Assembly (NCBI RefSeq): GCF_001613145.1
Contig: NZ_BDBU01000003.1
Coordinates: forward strand, 82,892 to 146,891
Origin: Nocardia jejuensis NBRC 103114
GTDB lineage: Bacteria; Actinomycetota; Actinomycetes; Mycobacteriales; Mycobacteriaceae
DNA length: 64,000 nucleotides
Direction of reading: 5' to 3'
The notes below the pieces were generated by a model that was given only the letters and a program-made list of their open reading frames with translations, did no database searches and was not told the origin of the DNA. Positions 54,580-62,874 of this stretch are shown here, one piece after another (position 1 is the stretch's first letter; the number at the start of each line of letters is the position of its first letter). A program made the position numbers and the translations under genes.

Positions 54580-56016
54580 TCAGGATCGCGGTCCATCTGC
54601 GGCCGTGGACCTGCCTGGCACATACCGGAGGCTCAACACCGCGATGGAGACGAAGGCGGCCACCGTCAATGCGATACCGACGCGCGCTCCGGCGATCGGA
54701 CCGGGCAGGACCAGACACACTCCCAGAACGGCGATCCCGATCGCCATCCCGATCTGCCGAGAGGTGTTGAGAACTCCCGAGGCCAAGCCGGCGTAGCGCG
54801 GATCTGCTGCGGCCATTGCCGCGCCGTTGCAACTGGGTCCGAACAATCCGCACCCGAACCCGACGGCGGCAGTGCCTGCCAGCAGGATCGGCCAGCTCGA
54901 TCGCTCGCCCACCGCCAGGCATATGAGTGCACCAGCAGCCGCGATCAATGATCCAGTGACCAGCAGCCACCGCATTCCGCGACCAGACCATCGGCGATTG
55001 AGCACCAGCGTCGCGAAGGTCCATAGCAGGGCGAACGGCACGAAGAACAGCCCAGTCGTGCGGGCGTCGTACCCCCACTGCGATTGCAGGAAGATCGCGA
55101 GCATGAATTGCAGTCCGTAGGCTCCGAACTGGAAGGCAAACCCGTTCGCGATGGACGCGGAGAAGGTTGCTTTGCCGAACATCGCCAGCGGCAAAATCGG
55201 TGTGGCTACGCGCGATTCAGTGAGAACGAAGCCGAGCAGGATCGGTATCGACGCACCGAGCAGCACCACGGTCAGTGATGCCGACCAGCCACGTTCGCCC
55301 CCCTCGATCAGGCCCGCGACCAGAACTCCCAGCCCCGCGATGGCCAGCAGTTGCCCAAGCCAATCGAAGGACTCGTCCTGGCGGCGAGCGGTCTCACCGA
55401 TGTGCCGCCATGCCAGCCATAGTGCCACCGCACCGATCGGGACGTTGATGAAGAAGATCGATCGCCAGCCGAGTGTCTCGGTGAGCAGGCCTCCGCCGAT
55501 CGGGCCCGCGACCAGCGCTATGCCACCGGTGGCGCCCCACACGGTGATCGCGCGGGCCCGCTCGGCAGGGTCTGGATAGGTCCTAGCGATGATCGCCAGC
55601 GTGGTGGGCAGCACTCCAGCCGCGAAAGTACCTTGTACGCAACGAAACACCAGCAATACCAGCAGGCTCGGACTCAGCGCGCAGATCAACGACGCCAGAC
55701 TGAACCCGCCCAACGCCCAGAGGAAAACCCTGCGCGCACCGATCCGGTCGGCCAGGGTTCCCGCACTCAACAGCAGCGCGGCCAGTGGGATGGTGTAGAT
55801 GTTCACCAGCCATTGCAGGGCCGCCATCGACCCGCCCGTGTCGGCTTGGATCGACGGCAGCGCGATGTTCAGTGCGCTGCCGTCGAGCAGAATCATGAAG
55901 AAGCCCAAGCAGATTGCCATCAACGCAGCGCGCGCGTTGGGTGTGCGCGCCGCAGTGCCGACGTGATCGTGCACTGCGATTGGCGCTTGGGATGTTCCTG
56001 GGCCCGATGCCCCCAT
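54580..56016 (-). CDS. DHA2-family MFS exporter (EmrB/QacA type)
   Basis: The 478-residue transporter has about 14 hydrophobic helices. It carries the antiporter motif D1 (LDGSALNIALPSI, residues 40-52), motif A LADRIGARRVFLWAL and motif C GPIGGGLLTETLGWRSIFFINVPIG. These proteins export drugs with proton antiport, so self-resistance or product export for the cluster is likely. ATG 56016 follows GGGAAAGGGG. It is divergent from a TetR gene, with a perfect operator-like palindrome between them. Confidence 0.92.
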   Translation of the reverse strand: MGASGPGTSQAPIAVHDHVGTAARTPNARAALMAICLGFFMILLDGSALNIALPSIQADTGGSMAALQWLVNIYTIPLAALLLSAGTLADRIGARRVFLWALGGFSLASLICALSPSLLVLLVFRCVQGTFAAGVLPTTLAIIARTYPDPAERARAITVWGATGGIALVAGPIGGGLLTETLGWRSIFFINVPIGAVALWLAWRHIGETARRQDESFDWLGQLLAIAGLGVLVAGLIEGGERGWSASLTVVLLGASIPILLGFVLTESRVATPILPLAMFGKATFSASIANGFAFQFGAYGLQFMLAIFLQSQWGYDARTTGLFFVPFALLWTFATLVLNRRWSGRGMRWLLVTGSLIAAAGALICLAVGERSSWPILLAGTAAVGFGCGLFGPSCNGAAMAAADPRYAGLASGVLNTSRQIGMAIGIAVLGVCLVLPGPIAGARVGIALTVAAFVSIAVLSLRYVPGRSTAADGPRS

Positions 56017-56034
56017 AGCCGCCCCTTTCCCGTT

Positions 56035-56079
56035 TGTACTTACAAGTACACCCGGACTGTACATTGCAGTAGGTACAAT
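56035..56079. promoter_or_regulatory. exporter/TetR operator and TetR -10 box
   Basis: TGTACTT-AC-AAGTACA (56035-56050) has perfect 7-bp arms. It is followed by AGTACAC (56045-56051) and GGACTG (56054-56059), words repeated near the PKS promoter. TACAAT at 56074-56079 is a good -10 placed 6 bp before the TetR ATG, so that message is probably leaderless. Confidence 0.75.
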
Positions 56080-56085
56080 GGCTAC

Positions 56086-56658
56086 ATGAGCGCCGCTGAC
56101 CGTCTGGTCGATAGCATGCAAACGTTGTTGTGGGAGAACGGATATTCCGGCACGAGCCCACGAGCCGTCCAAGAACTCGCCGACGCGGGCCAAGGCAGCA
56201 TGTACCACCACTTCCGCAGCAAGGCAGGACTGGCCGTCGCCGCTGAGCTCAAGATGAGCGAAGAGCTCGAGATTCAGATCAGCGCTCGCCTCGCGAGTGG
56301 CTCGTCGGTCCGCGAGAAAATCGCCGCGTTCCTGACTCTCGACGAAAACGTCTTGCGCGGTTGCCGGCTCGGCCGTCTGGTCCAGGACGCCGCGGTCGTG
56401 TCCGATGACTCACTGCGGCAACCGATCGCGACGATGTTCGTCTGGATCCAGGAGCAAATTCGGCAGGTACTCACCGATGGGGTCCGCAACGGCGAACTCG
56501 ACCCCACCCTGGACGTCGATGCGGTAGCGGCCACCATTCTCGCCGTGCGCCAGGGCGCGTACGTCCTGGCCCGCGGCGCCCAATCGGGCGAGCCGTTCCG
56601 CGCCGCCACCGCAGGACTGTTACAGCTGCTGCCCGAGCGAACCAGAGCTTTGGGCTAA
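56086..56658 (+). CDS. TetR family regulator of the exporter
   Basis: The 190-residue TetR/AcrR protein has an HTH SPRAVQELADAGQGSMYHHFRSK and a C-terminal domain containing a GCRLGRLVQDAAV segment typical of LmrA/YxaF-like regulators. The divergent DHA2 exporter is its evident target. No ribosome site is seen; the -10 box 6 bp upstream implies a leaderless message. Its 3' end overlaps the convergent second TetR gene by 4 bp. Confidence 0.88.
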   Translation: MSAADRLVDSMQTLLWENGYSGTSPRAVQELADAGQGSMYHHFRSKAGLAVAAELKMSEELEIQISARLASGSSVREKIAAFLTLDENVLRGCRLGRLVQDAAVVSDDSLRQPIATMFVWIQEQIRQVLTDGVRNGELDPTLDVDAVAATILAVRQGAYVLARGAQSGEPFRAATAGLLQLLPERTRALG

Positions 56659-57326
56659 CGCCGTGATGCTGCCGCGGGCGTGATCCCCTGGTTGATCAAG
56701 GGCCCGGAGGTACGTTCGATGAGCATGCCGCGCAACATAATCCAGAGAATCGCGCTCAGATCACGGCCAAGCTCGCCGGGCACGCTCGATCGGCGAGCCC
56801 ACCGGTAGAGCGCACCGAGGTAGACATCGCGCAGCACGTCGCCCATGAAGTCCGGGTCGATGTGCCGATCGATCTCACCGCGCTGCACACCCGTACGCAC
56901 GATCCGAGCGAAGACCTCTGCGGTGTAGGGATCTTCGGTGAGCGGTTTGCCCGCCCGCACCCACGCCCCCAACATGGTCTCGGTCAGCGCCCGCTGTTCT
57001 TCATTCACCTGGGCCAGGATCCCCAGTGCCAGCTGCAACAGGCTTGCCGAGTCGGTGGTGGCCGCACTCAGCGGCAGTTCCAGACGTTCGGTCATCATCG
57101 TGCGCCGCTGCTCGGCCCACTCGGCGATGAGGTCTTCCTTGCGGCGAAAATGGTTGAAAAACGTACCTCGAGCCACGTCAGCGCGCTGGGCAATGTCGTC
57201 GACTGTGGTTGTCTCGTAACCCCTTTCGGAAAACAGTTCGAGCGCAGCGGTATAGATCCGGTCACGGACCCGCTGCTTGTTCCGCTCCCGCCGCCCGCCG
57301 CCCCCGGGTTCGACGCGACTTTCCAT
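56655..57326 (-). CDS. TetR family regulator near the PKS
   Basis: The 223-residue protein has a Gly/Arg-rich N-terminus, a TetR HTH (YETTTVDDIAQRADVARGTFFNHFRRKEDLI) and a ligand domain. ATG 57326 follows GAGGAG. It is divergent from the PKS with a 359-bp gap that contains matching TGGACT half-sites near both start points, so control of the PKS is plausible. Confidence 0.88.
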   Translation of the reverse strand: MESRVEPGGGGRRERNKQRVRDRIYTAALELFSERGYETTTVDDIAQRADVARGTFFNHFRRKEDLIAEWAEQRRTMMTERLELPLSAATTDSASLLQLALGILAQVNEEQRALTETMLGAWVRAGKPLTEDPYTAEVFARIVRTGVQRGEIDRHIDPDFMGDVLRDVYLGALYRWARRSSVPGELGRDLSAILWIMLRGMLIERTSGPLINQGITPAAASRR

Positions 57327-57371
57327 ACCCGCTCCTCTTCGACCCGGATCTCCATGTGAGATCTCCCATCT

Positions 57372-57397
57372 GAGTCCATATTTGGACTCTAGTACAC
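57372..57397. promoter_or_regulatory. GAGTCCA / TGGACTC palindrome before the second TetR gene
   Basis: GAGTCCA (57372-57378), TATT, TGGACTC (57383-57389), immediately followed by AGTACAC (57391-57397). The TGGACT half-site reappears at 57620 in the opposite arrangement. It lies 46 bp upstream of the TetR ATG, a suitable place for autoregulation. Confidence 0.65.
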
Positions 57398-57609
57398 CTG
57401 AATCCGGACGCTGATCCTCGCGCAACTTCACCACCTCCGACCCGTCGATGGCATCACCCTGATCCACAGTCGTGACTGTCCGACTGAAGATCGTGAATCA
57501 TGTTTATTGACAAGTTGATTCGATGTCCCGTTCGAATCGACCACATCGATCACCTTCATGGGCGTCCACCTGGAACGGCCTGCCCTCGACGTCACATTAA
57601 CTAATTTTC

Positions 57610-57640
57610 AGTACACTCTTGGACTGCAGTCCATGTACTG
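57610..57640. promoter_or_regulatory. composite palindrome upstream of the PKS
   Basis: The 14-bp perfect palindrome TGGACTGCAGTCCA (57620-57633) is flanked by AGTACAC (57610-57616) and GTACTG (57635-57640), giving an outer pair around the inner palindrome. It is the strongest symmetrical element of the divergent region and lies about 50 bp before the PKS start. The rest of 57398-57609 holds A/T-rich stretches but no gene. Confidence 0.7.
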
Positions 57641-57656
57641 CTCGATAGATCGTGGG

Positions 57657-57672
57657 AACCTCGCAAGAGGTT
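57657..57672 (+). promoter_or_regulatory. GNRA-capped hairpin just upstream of the PKS ribosome site
   Basis: AACCTC (57657-57662), loop GCAA, GAGGTT (57667-57672): a 6-bp stem with a GNRA tetraloop. The Shine-Dalgarno GGGAGG (57676-57681) follows within a few bases and the ATG is at 57686. It may stabilise the message or tune PKS translation. Confidence 0.5.
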
Positions 57673-57685
57673 TGGGGAGGGATAC

Positions 57686-60600
57686 ATGAGTCAGAATCAG
57701 TGTGCCGATGAGCAGGAACTCATCGCCGTGGTCGGCATGAGTTGCCGGATGCCTGGAGCGAAGGGACTCGCCGAGTTCTGGCAGCTGCTGATCGACGGGG
57801 GCGATGCGATCACGGAGGTTCCCGCCGATCGGTTCGACATCGATGCCGCGTACGACGCCCGGCCTCAAACGCCCGGCAAGACGGTCTCCAGGTATGGCGG
57901 ATTCCTTACCGACGCATTCGGATTCGACTCCAACTTCTTCGGTATCGCGCCGGTCGAAGCGCGGGGGATGGATCCACAGCAGAGACTACTGCTCCAGCTC
58001 ACCTGGGAGGCGCTCGAGCACGCCGGAATTCGCCCGAGTTCACTCGCGGGAACCCGGGGCGGCGTGTTCGTCGGCCAAGCCACCGCCGAGTACAGCGAGC
58101 AATACGCCGAACCCCTTGGAATCCGTCAGGCGGCCGGCAGTCGACTGCGCGCGGTCACCGCCGGTCGATTGTCCTACGCCCTGGATGTTCGCGGACCGAG
58201 TCTCACCGTCGACACCGCCTGTTCCTCCTCACTGGTCGCAGTGCATCTGGCACGCCAAAGCCTGCTCTCGGGTGAATCAGACCTGTCCGTGGCGGCCGGA
58301 GTCAACCTGATCCTCGCCCCGACCGACGCGATAACCTATTCGCAAGGAAACATGCTCTCGCGCTCGGGAAGGTGCCGCTTCGGGGATGCCGACGCCGACG
58401 GTTTCGTCCGCAGCGAAGGCGCCGGAGTCGTGATTCTCCAGCGACTGGACGACGCACGTCGAGATGCCAATCCTGTTCTTGCCGTGATCAACAGCAGTGT
58501 GGCCAACAACGACGGACAAGGCAGCGGCCTTCTCCTGCAGCCGGCCGTCAGCGGGCAGCGCGAGATGCTCCTGAGAGCATGGGCGCTGGCAGGCATCTCC
58601 CCCGCGGATCTGGACTATGTCGAGGCGCACGGAACCGGCACTACAGTCGGAGACGGCGTAGAACTCCGGGCCCTCTCGGAGGCAATCGCCGGCCGAAGGC
58701 GGTCCGATCGGCCGCTGTGGGTCGGGTCGGTGAAAAGCAACATAGGCCACACCGAGGCAGCGGCCGGAATAGCCGGGTTGATCAAAGCCGTCATGATCGC
58801 CCGGCACCGCACCATCCCGGCATCCTTACATGTGAAGACTCCCAACCCGGTACTCGTCGGCGCTCACGTGCAGATCGCTACTCGCACAGAGACTCTCGTC
58901 CCCGCTGCGGATACCGCCGTGGTCGGTGTCAGCTCTTTCGGGATCGCCGGCACCAATGCACACGTGATCGTGACCGAAGCACCGCCAGCACACACCCCGC
59001 ACGCGAGAACGGCCACACCGCCGACGGAACCTGCGCTGATGCTGTTATCGGCCCGTTCACAGGCCGCGTTGCGCGCACTCGCCACTCGATACGCCGAGCA
59101 CCTGGAGACTGCACAAGCATCAACGCAGTCCCTGCACGGGCTGTGTGCGCGCACAGCCACGCACCGAGACCATCACCGATTCCGGCTGTGGGCCACCGCC
59201 CACGACCATCGGCAGATGGCGGCCACACTGCGCGAGGCCGCAACGGGTCTACCCACCCCCAACGCAGGATCCGGTGAAACCAGCGCCACCTCTACCCGCA
59301 CCGTGTTCGTTTTCCCCGGACAAGGCTCGCAATGGACAGGCATGGCCCAAGGACTGTGGAAGGCCTCACCATCCTTTCGCGACCGTATGCGCGAATGCGA
59401 CCGCGAGATTCGTCGCGAGCTGGGTTGGTCGGTTATCGAATGTCTGACAGCGGACTCCGAGGTGCCCACCGACATCTCGATCCTGCAACCACTGCTGTGG
59501 GCGATCCAGGTCAGCTTGGTGTCGCTCTGGAAGAGCATAGGAGTCGAACCCGATCTGTGCGTCGGCCACAGCATGGGCGAGGTCGCCGCGGCTGTTGCCA
59601 GTGAGGCGCTGTCCTTATCCGATGCGGCAGCAGTCATCTGCCACAGAAGCCGTCTGCTCAACACAATTTCAGGTGCCGGTGCGATGCTGCTGATCGGACT
59701 CGGTGCAGACGATGCACAGGAATTGGTCGACGGTTACGGCGAGGCCGTCTGCGTCGCTGCGGAGAACTCGCCCTCCACGACCGTCCTGGCAGGTGATCCG
59801 GACATTCTCACCCACATCGCTTGTCGTCTCGACCGAGCCGAAGTACTCGCTCGTCCTATTCGTGCCGACGTCGCCTCGCATTCGCCCTACACCGAGGTGC
59901 TGCGCACCGATCTGATCGAATCCCTATCCGCGATACGCCCCCAGTCCCCGCGTATCCCGCTGTTGTCTACCGTGACCGCACAACCTGTCAGCGGTGCCCA
60001 GCTCGATGCCGGCTACTGGATGGACAACCTGAGAAAACCCGTACGGTTCACCACCGCCATCCAGCAAGCAATCAACGACGAACCCAACAGCCTTTTCGTG
60101 GAGATCAGCGCGCATCCGGTGCTGACCAGAGCTATCACCGATATCCAGAAAGAAGCCGGCACCCACCCCTGCGCGATCGCCACACTCCTGCGAGACAGCG
60201 ACGAACACGACTGCCTGGCCACCGCGCTGGGAGAGATCTTCGCGCACGGCGGCTATGCCGATTGGCAGGCACACTTCCGGGACTACGCGCACTACCCTGC
60301 CGACCAATTGCCCACCTACGCATGGGATCTCGAACAGTACCGTGACCGCCCGACACGCTCGACAGCGCTTCGCGCACGACAGGTGATCGAACTACCCCTC
60401 GACGTGAGCAGCGCAGCGGTGCGGATCGGCCACCTACAACCCATCCCGCCCATCACCTTCCTACACGCGCTCACCACCGCTGCAAGGTCGATCGACCCGG
60501 ACAGCCACTACCGCATGCTCGATGTGCGTTTCGAGCAGATGGCCGATGCCCATCAAGCACCTTCGACCATGCACATCACATTGGATCCCATACCCGAGCA

Positions 60601-61489
60601 GGGCTGGCGGGCAAACGTAGAGCTGCGCCCGCGCTCCGACAGCCGCGGCGCTCCCCACCCCGAACCGGTCGTGTGTCTGACCGCGGTCCTGGCCCCCGCT
60701 GTGTCACCACCGACAGCCGCGGCCGGACAGGTCGACAACGCGCTGAGCAGAAGCACCTCCTTCCTGACCGCAACAATGCTGCGCGAATCGGCGCAGAGGC
60801 GAGGAATCTTCATCGACCCCACTTTTCCAGTGCCGCAACGCATGTGGCACACGAACGATCTCATCGTCGGACAGATCTACGCCGGCACCTCGACTCCGGC
60901 CACGATTCTCGAGTCCTGCCTCCAACCGGTACTAGCACTGCTACCCGACCACACCATCTTCTCCCCGACCGCGATCGAGGACGCGAGAATTCCTCACTTC
61001 ACTGGACCGACCACAGGTGAGCTCTGGAGTATCACCCGCCGCACGCGAACCGACCCGGACGAGTGGTGTTTCGATGTGACAATCGTGTCCGCACACGGGG
61101 AGGTTGTCGCGGAGTTCCGGAATCTGACTCTTCGAAAAATCCCATACGGTACGTCCGAAGAATTCATCCGGACCGCACCGAACACACACGATCAGGAAAG
61201 TCACCCCGAGACAGCAACCCCACTTGCGATCGCACTGCGCGAGGCGGCACGAGTCTTGGGAACCTCCACTTCCCGGATCGACCCCAGGAGATCGCTGCGC
61301 GAACAAGGCCTGGACTCGCTCATGGCCGCCGACCTCGCGAAGCGGATCCGAGTGAGCGATGCCGACCTGAGGATCGGTCCCGCAGATCTGCTATCTCCAC
61401 ACAGCCTCGAAGACATCGTTGGCAGTGCGGGTTGTAGCCCTGACGCCGCAGTGGTGTCGCCTCTACCGTCCGAGAGCCGCCCGAACTAG
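57686..61489 (+). CDS. modular type I polyketide synthase, KS-AT-(degenerate DH)-ACP
   Basis: The 1267-residue single module has an intact KS (about residues 10-430; Cys179 in DTACSSS, His315 in EAHGTGT, His355 in NIGHTEA). An AT follows (about 535-830; Ser629 in GHSMGE, with a VASHSP substrate motif that does not safely decide malonyl or methylmalonyl). Residues 885-1140 form a double-hotdog-like region, where the DH H-x3-G-x4-P motif is missing and D-x3-Q has become E-S-C-L-Q. An ACP ends the protein (Ser1211 in GLDSLMA). There is no KR, ER, methyltransferase or thioesterase. Product release must therefore use another enzyme. GGGAGG precedes the ATG. Confidence 0.93.
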   Translation: MSQNQCADEQELIAVVGMSCRMPGAKGLAEFWQLLIDGGDAITEVPADRFDIDAAYDARPQTPGKTVSRYGGFLTDAFGFDSNFFGIAPVEARGMDPQQRLLLQLTWEALEHAGIRPSSLAGTRGGVFVGQATAEYSEQYAEPLGIRQAAGSRLRAVTAGRLSYALDVRGPSLTVDTACSSSLVAVHLARQSLLSGESDLSVAAGVNLILAPTDAITYSQGNMLSRSGRCRFGDADADGFVRSEGAGVVILQRLDDARRDANPVLAVINSSVANNDGQGSGLLLQPAVSGQREMLLRAWALAGISPADLDYVEAHGTGTTVGDGVELRALSEAIAGRRRSDRPLWVGSVKSNIGHTEAAAGIAGLIKAVMIARHRTIPASLHVKTPNPVLVGAHVQIATRTETLVPAADTAVVGVSSFGIAGTNAHVIVTEAPPAHTPHARTATPPTEPALMLLSARSQAALRALATRYAEHLETAQASTQSLHGLCARTATHRDHHRFRLWATAHDHRQMAATLREAATGLPTPNAGSGETSATSTRTVFVFPGQGSQWTGMAQGLWKASPSFRDRMRECDREIRRELGWSVIECLTADSEVPTDISILQPLLWAIQVSLVSLWKSIGVEPDLCVGHSMGEVAAAVASEALSLSDAAAVICHRSRLLNTISGAGAMLLIGLGADDAQELVDGYGEAVCVAAENSPSTTVLAGDPDILTHIACRLDRAEVLARPIRADVASHSPYTEVLRTDLIESLSAIRPQSPRIPLLSTVTAQPVSGAQLDAGYWMDNLRKPVRFTTAIQQAINDEPNSLFVEISAHPVLTRAITDIQKEAGTHPCAIATLLRDSDEHDCLATALGEIFAHGGYADWQAHFRDYAHYPADQLPTYAWDLEQYRDRPTRSTALRARQVIELPLDVSSAAVRIGHLQPIPPITFLHALTTAARSIDPDSHYRMLDVRFEQMADAHQAPSTMHITLDPIPEQGWRANVELRPRSDSRGAPHPEPVVCLTAVLAPAVSPPTAAAGQVDNALSRSTSFLTATMLRESAQRRGIFIDPTFPVPQRMWHTNDLIVGQIYAGTSTPATILESCLQPVLALLPDHTIFSPTAIEDARIPHFTGPTTGELWSITRRTRTDPDEWCFDVTIVSAHGEVVAEFRNLTLRKIPYGTSEEFIRTAPNTHDQESHPETATPLAIALREAARVLGTSTSRIDPRRSLREQGLDSLMAADLAKRIRVSDADLRIGPADLLSPHSLEDIVGSAGCSPDAAVVSPLPSESRPN

Positions 61490-61553
61490 ATTCAGAACGT
61501 GGGGCGTAAACCTAGCCTTGACAACATCGTTGATGTAAAGGCAGCATTTACAT

Positions 61554-62009
61554 ATGAGCGATTCACAGCACCGCGACCCGGCCGACGAGCATGCGGTCCT
61601 GGCAAAACTGTTGTCCACCAACGCGGAATTCGTCGCCGAGGTGCTGCACCCTGCTGCGGGTACCCCGCCCCCGTCGGTGATGGCGGCGCTGCACGCGGCG
61701 CGCAGTCTCGACGGGGTCGTGGACAATGTGCTGCGCTCGCTGGTTCGTCAGGCGCGCGAGGAGGGGCGGACCTGGGCCGAGATCGGTGAGGTGTTCGGGT
61801 CCTCGCGCCAGGCGGCCTTCCAGCGCTTCGGGGGTTCCTCGGGCGGCATGCAGATTCCACCCCTCCCGCCGATGCCGCCCATGCCCGACATGCCGCAGAT
61901 GCCGGAGGTGCCCCACGGCTGGCAGGTTCCGCCCATGCCCACCATGCCGGGCTGGGATGCTCCGCCCGCGCCGAAAATGCCCCGCGGCCCGTTCCCGCCG
62001 CGCGACTGA
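61554..62009 (+). CDS. small HTH-like protein with Met/Pro-rich tail
   Basis: The 151-residue protein has an N-terminal helical half with an HTH-like segment (GRTWAEIGEVFGSSRQAAFQRFG, residues 71-93). A tail of about 50 residues repeats Pro-Met-Pro with acidic or hydrophobic fillers (PPMPPMPDMPQMPEVP). The head resembles small actinobacterial Clp-linked or DNA-binding proteins; the tail could bind Cu(I) or act as a flexible linker. Function unknown. It is outside the apparent PKS cluster, on the same strand. Confidence 0.7.
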   Translation: MSDSQHRDPADEHAVLAKLLSTNAEFVAEVLHPAAGTPPPSVMAALHAARSLDGVVDNVLRSLVRQAREEGRTWAEIGEVFGSSRQAAFQRFGGSSGGMQIPPLPPMPPMPDMPQMPEVPHGWQVPPMPTMPGWDAPPAPKMPRGPFPPRD

Positions 62010-62036
62010 CGTTCCGGAACAACGGAATCCGAGATC

Positions 62037-62600
62037 ATGACCACCGCCTCACCGTGCATGGACAGCGAGCGCCGACACCGGCGACTGCTGCGCGCCGCGC
62101 GCTGCCGCTTCGCCGAGGACCGGCTGGCCGATGCCGTATCCGCCGGAATTCGCCAGGCCGTGCTGTTCGGTACCGCCCTGGACACCTTCGCCGCGCACAA
62201 CCCCTACCGAGGTCTGCGCGTCTTCCGATTCGAGCATCGCTTCGAGTGCGGCGTACCCGAGAGCGAATTCGACCGCACCACACCGGCGTTCATGATCGGG
62301 CTCGGTCCCTCCCGGCCGGTGATCCCGCATCTCGACGCACGCGCCCTGGCCATCGGGACCGAATTCGTCTTCGACTATCCGCACGACATGATCTCTCCGC
62401 CCGATCTCGCCGAGCGACTCGCGCGCACCGGCTGGGACGTCCTGGCAGATCTCGACTCGGCCGCGTTGACCATCCGTTATCTCGATGTGCCCACTCGATG
62501 GCAGCAGCCCGCCCACCACGACCCGGAGCGCGACCGGACCCTCGAGTCACCGCACGACTCCGGCGTTCGCGTGGTGCATGCCCGGCTCGATCCATCCTGA
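62037..62600 (+). CDS. short, degenerate LCM/PPM1-type O-methyltransferase
   Basis: The 187-residue protein aligns in outline with the SAM-dependent leucine carboxyl methyltransferase-like family common in mycobacteria (AGIRQAVLFGTALDTFAAHNPYRG; FVFDYPHDMISPPDLAERLARTGWDVL). It is about 100 residues shorter than usual. The SAM loop reads FGTALDTF in place of G-x-G-L-D-T-R, and the acidic residue of motif II is displaced (VFRFEHRFE). It may be inactive or a decaying gene. It follows the HTH protein by 27 bp. Confidence 0.65.
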   Translation: MTTASPCMDSERRHRRLLRAARCRFAEDRLADAVSAGIRQAVLFGTALDTFAAHNPYRGLRVFRFEHRFECGVPESEFDRTTPAFMIGLGPSRPVIPHLDARALAIGTEFVFDYPHDMISPPDLAERLARTGWDVLADLDSAALTIRYLDVPTRWQQPAHHDPERDRTLESPHDSGVRVVHARLDPS

Positions 62601-62874
62601 TCCGCTGGATCCCTCCCGAACCGGAGCCTCTCGCGGCCATACGCATTTCGAGCGGACCGCACCGCAGCCTGGACCGGGGCATTCGACGTGGCCGCCGTCG
62701 TGCGATTCGACGGGACGCGCCCCTTCGAGCCTGAATCGCGAGCAGAGCCGCACGACACGACGCGGGATCGACTGCGGTAGGAGCACCCGGGAGGCATAAT
62801 GCTGGTCGATCGCCCAGTACTGCGCCTGGGCATGACAATTCATGACCGGGCGAAACAGATTCGGTAGGAGTGCC

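Noticed and set aside
57686..61489. Mycocerosic or other mycobacterial lipid PKS
   Set aside because: KR and ER domains are absent and no FadD/acyl-AMP ligase or Pap acyltransferase lies nearby.
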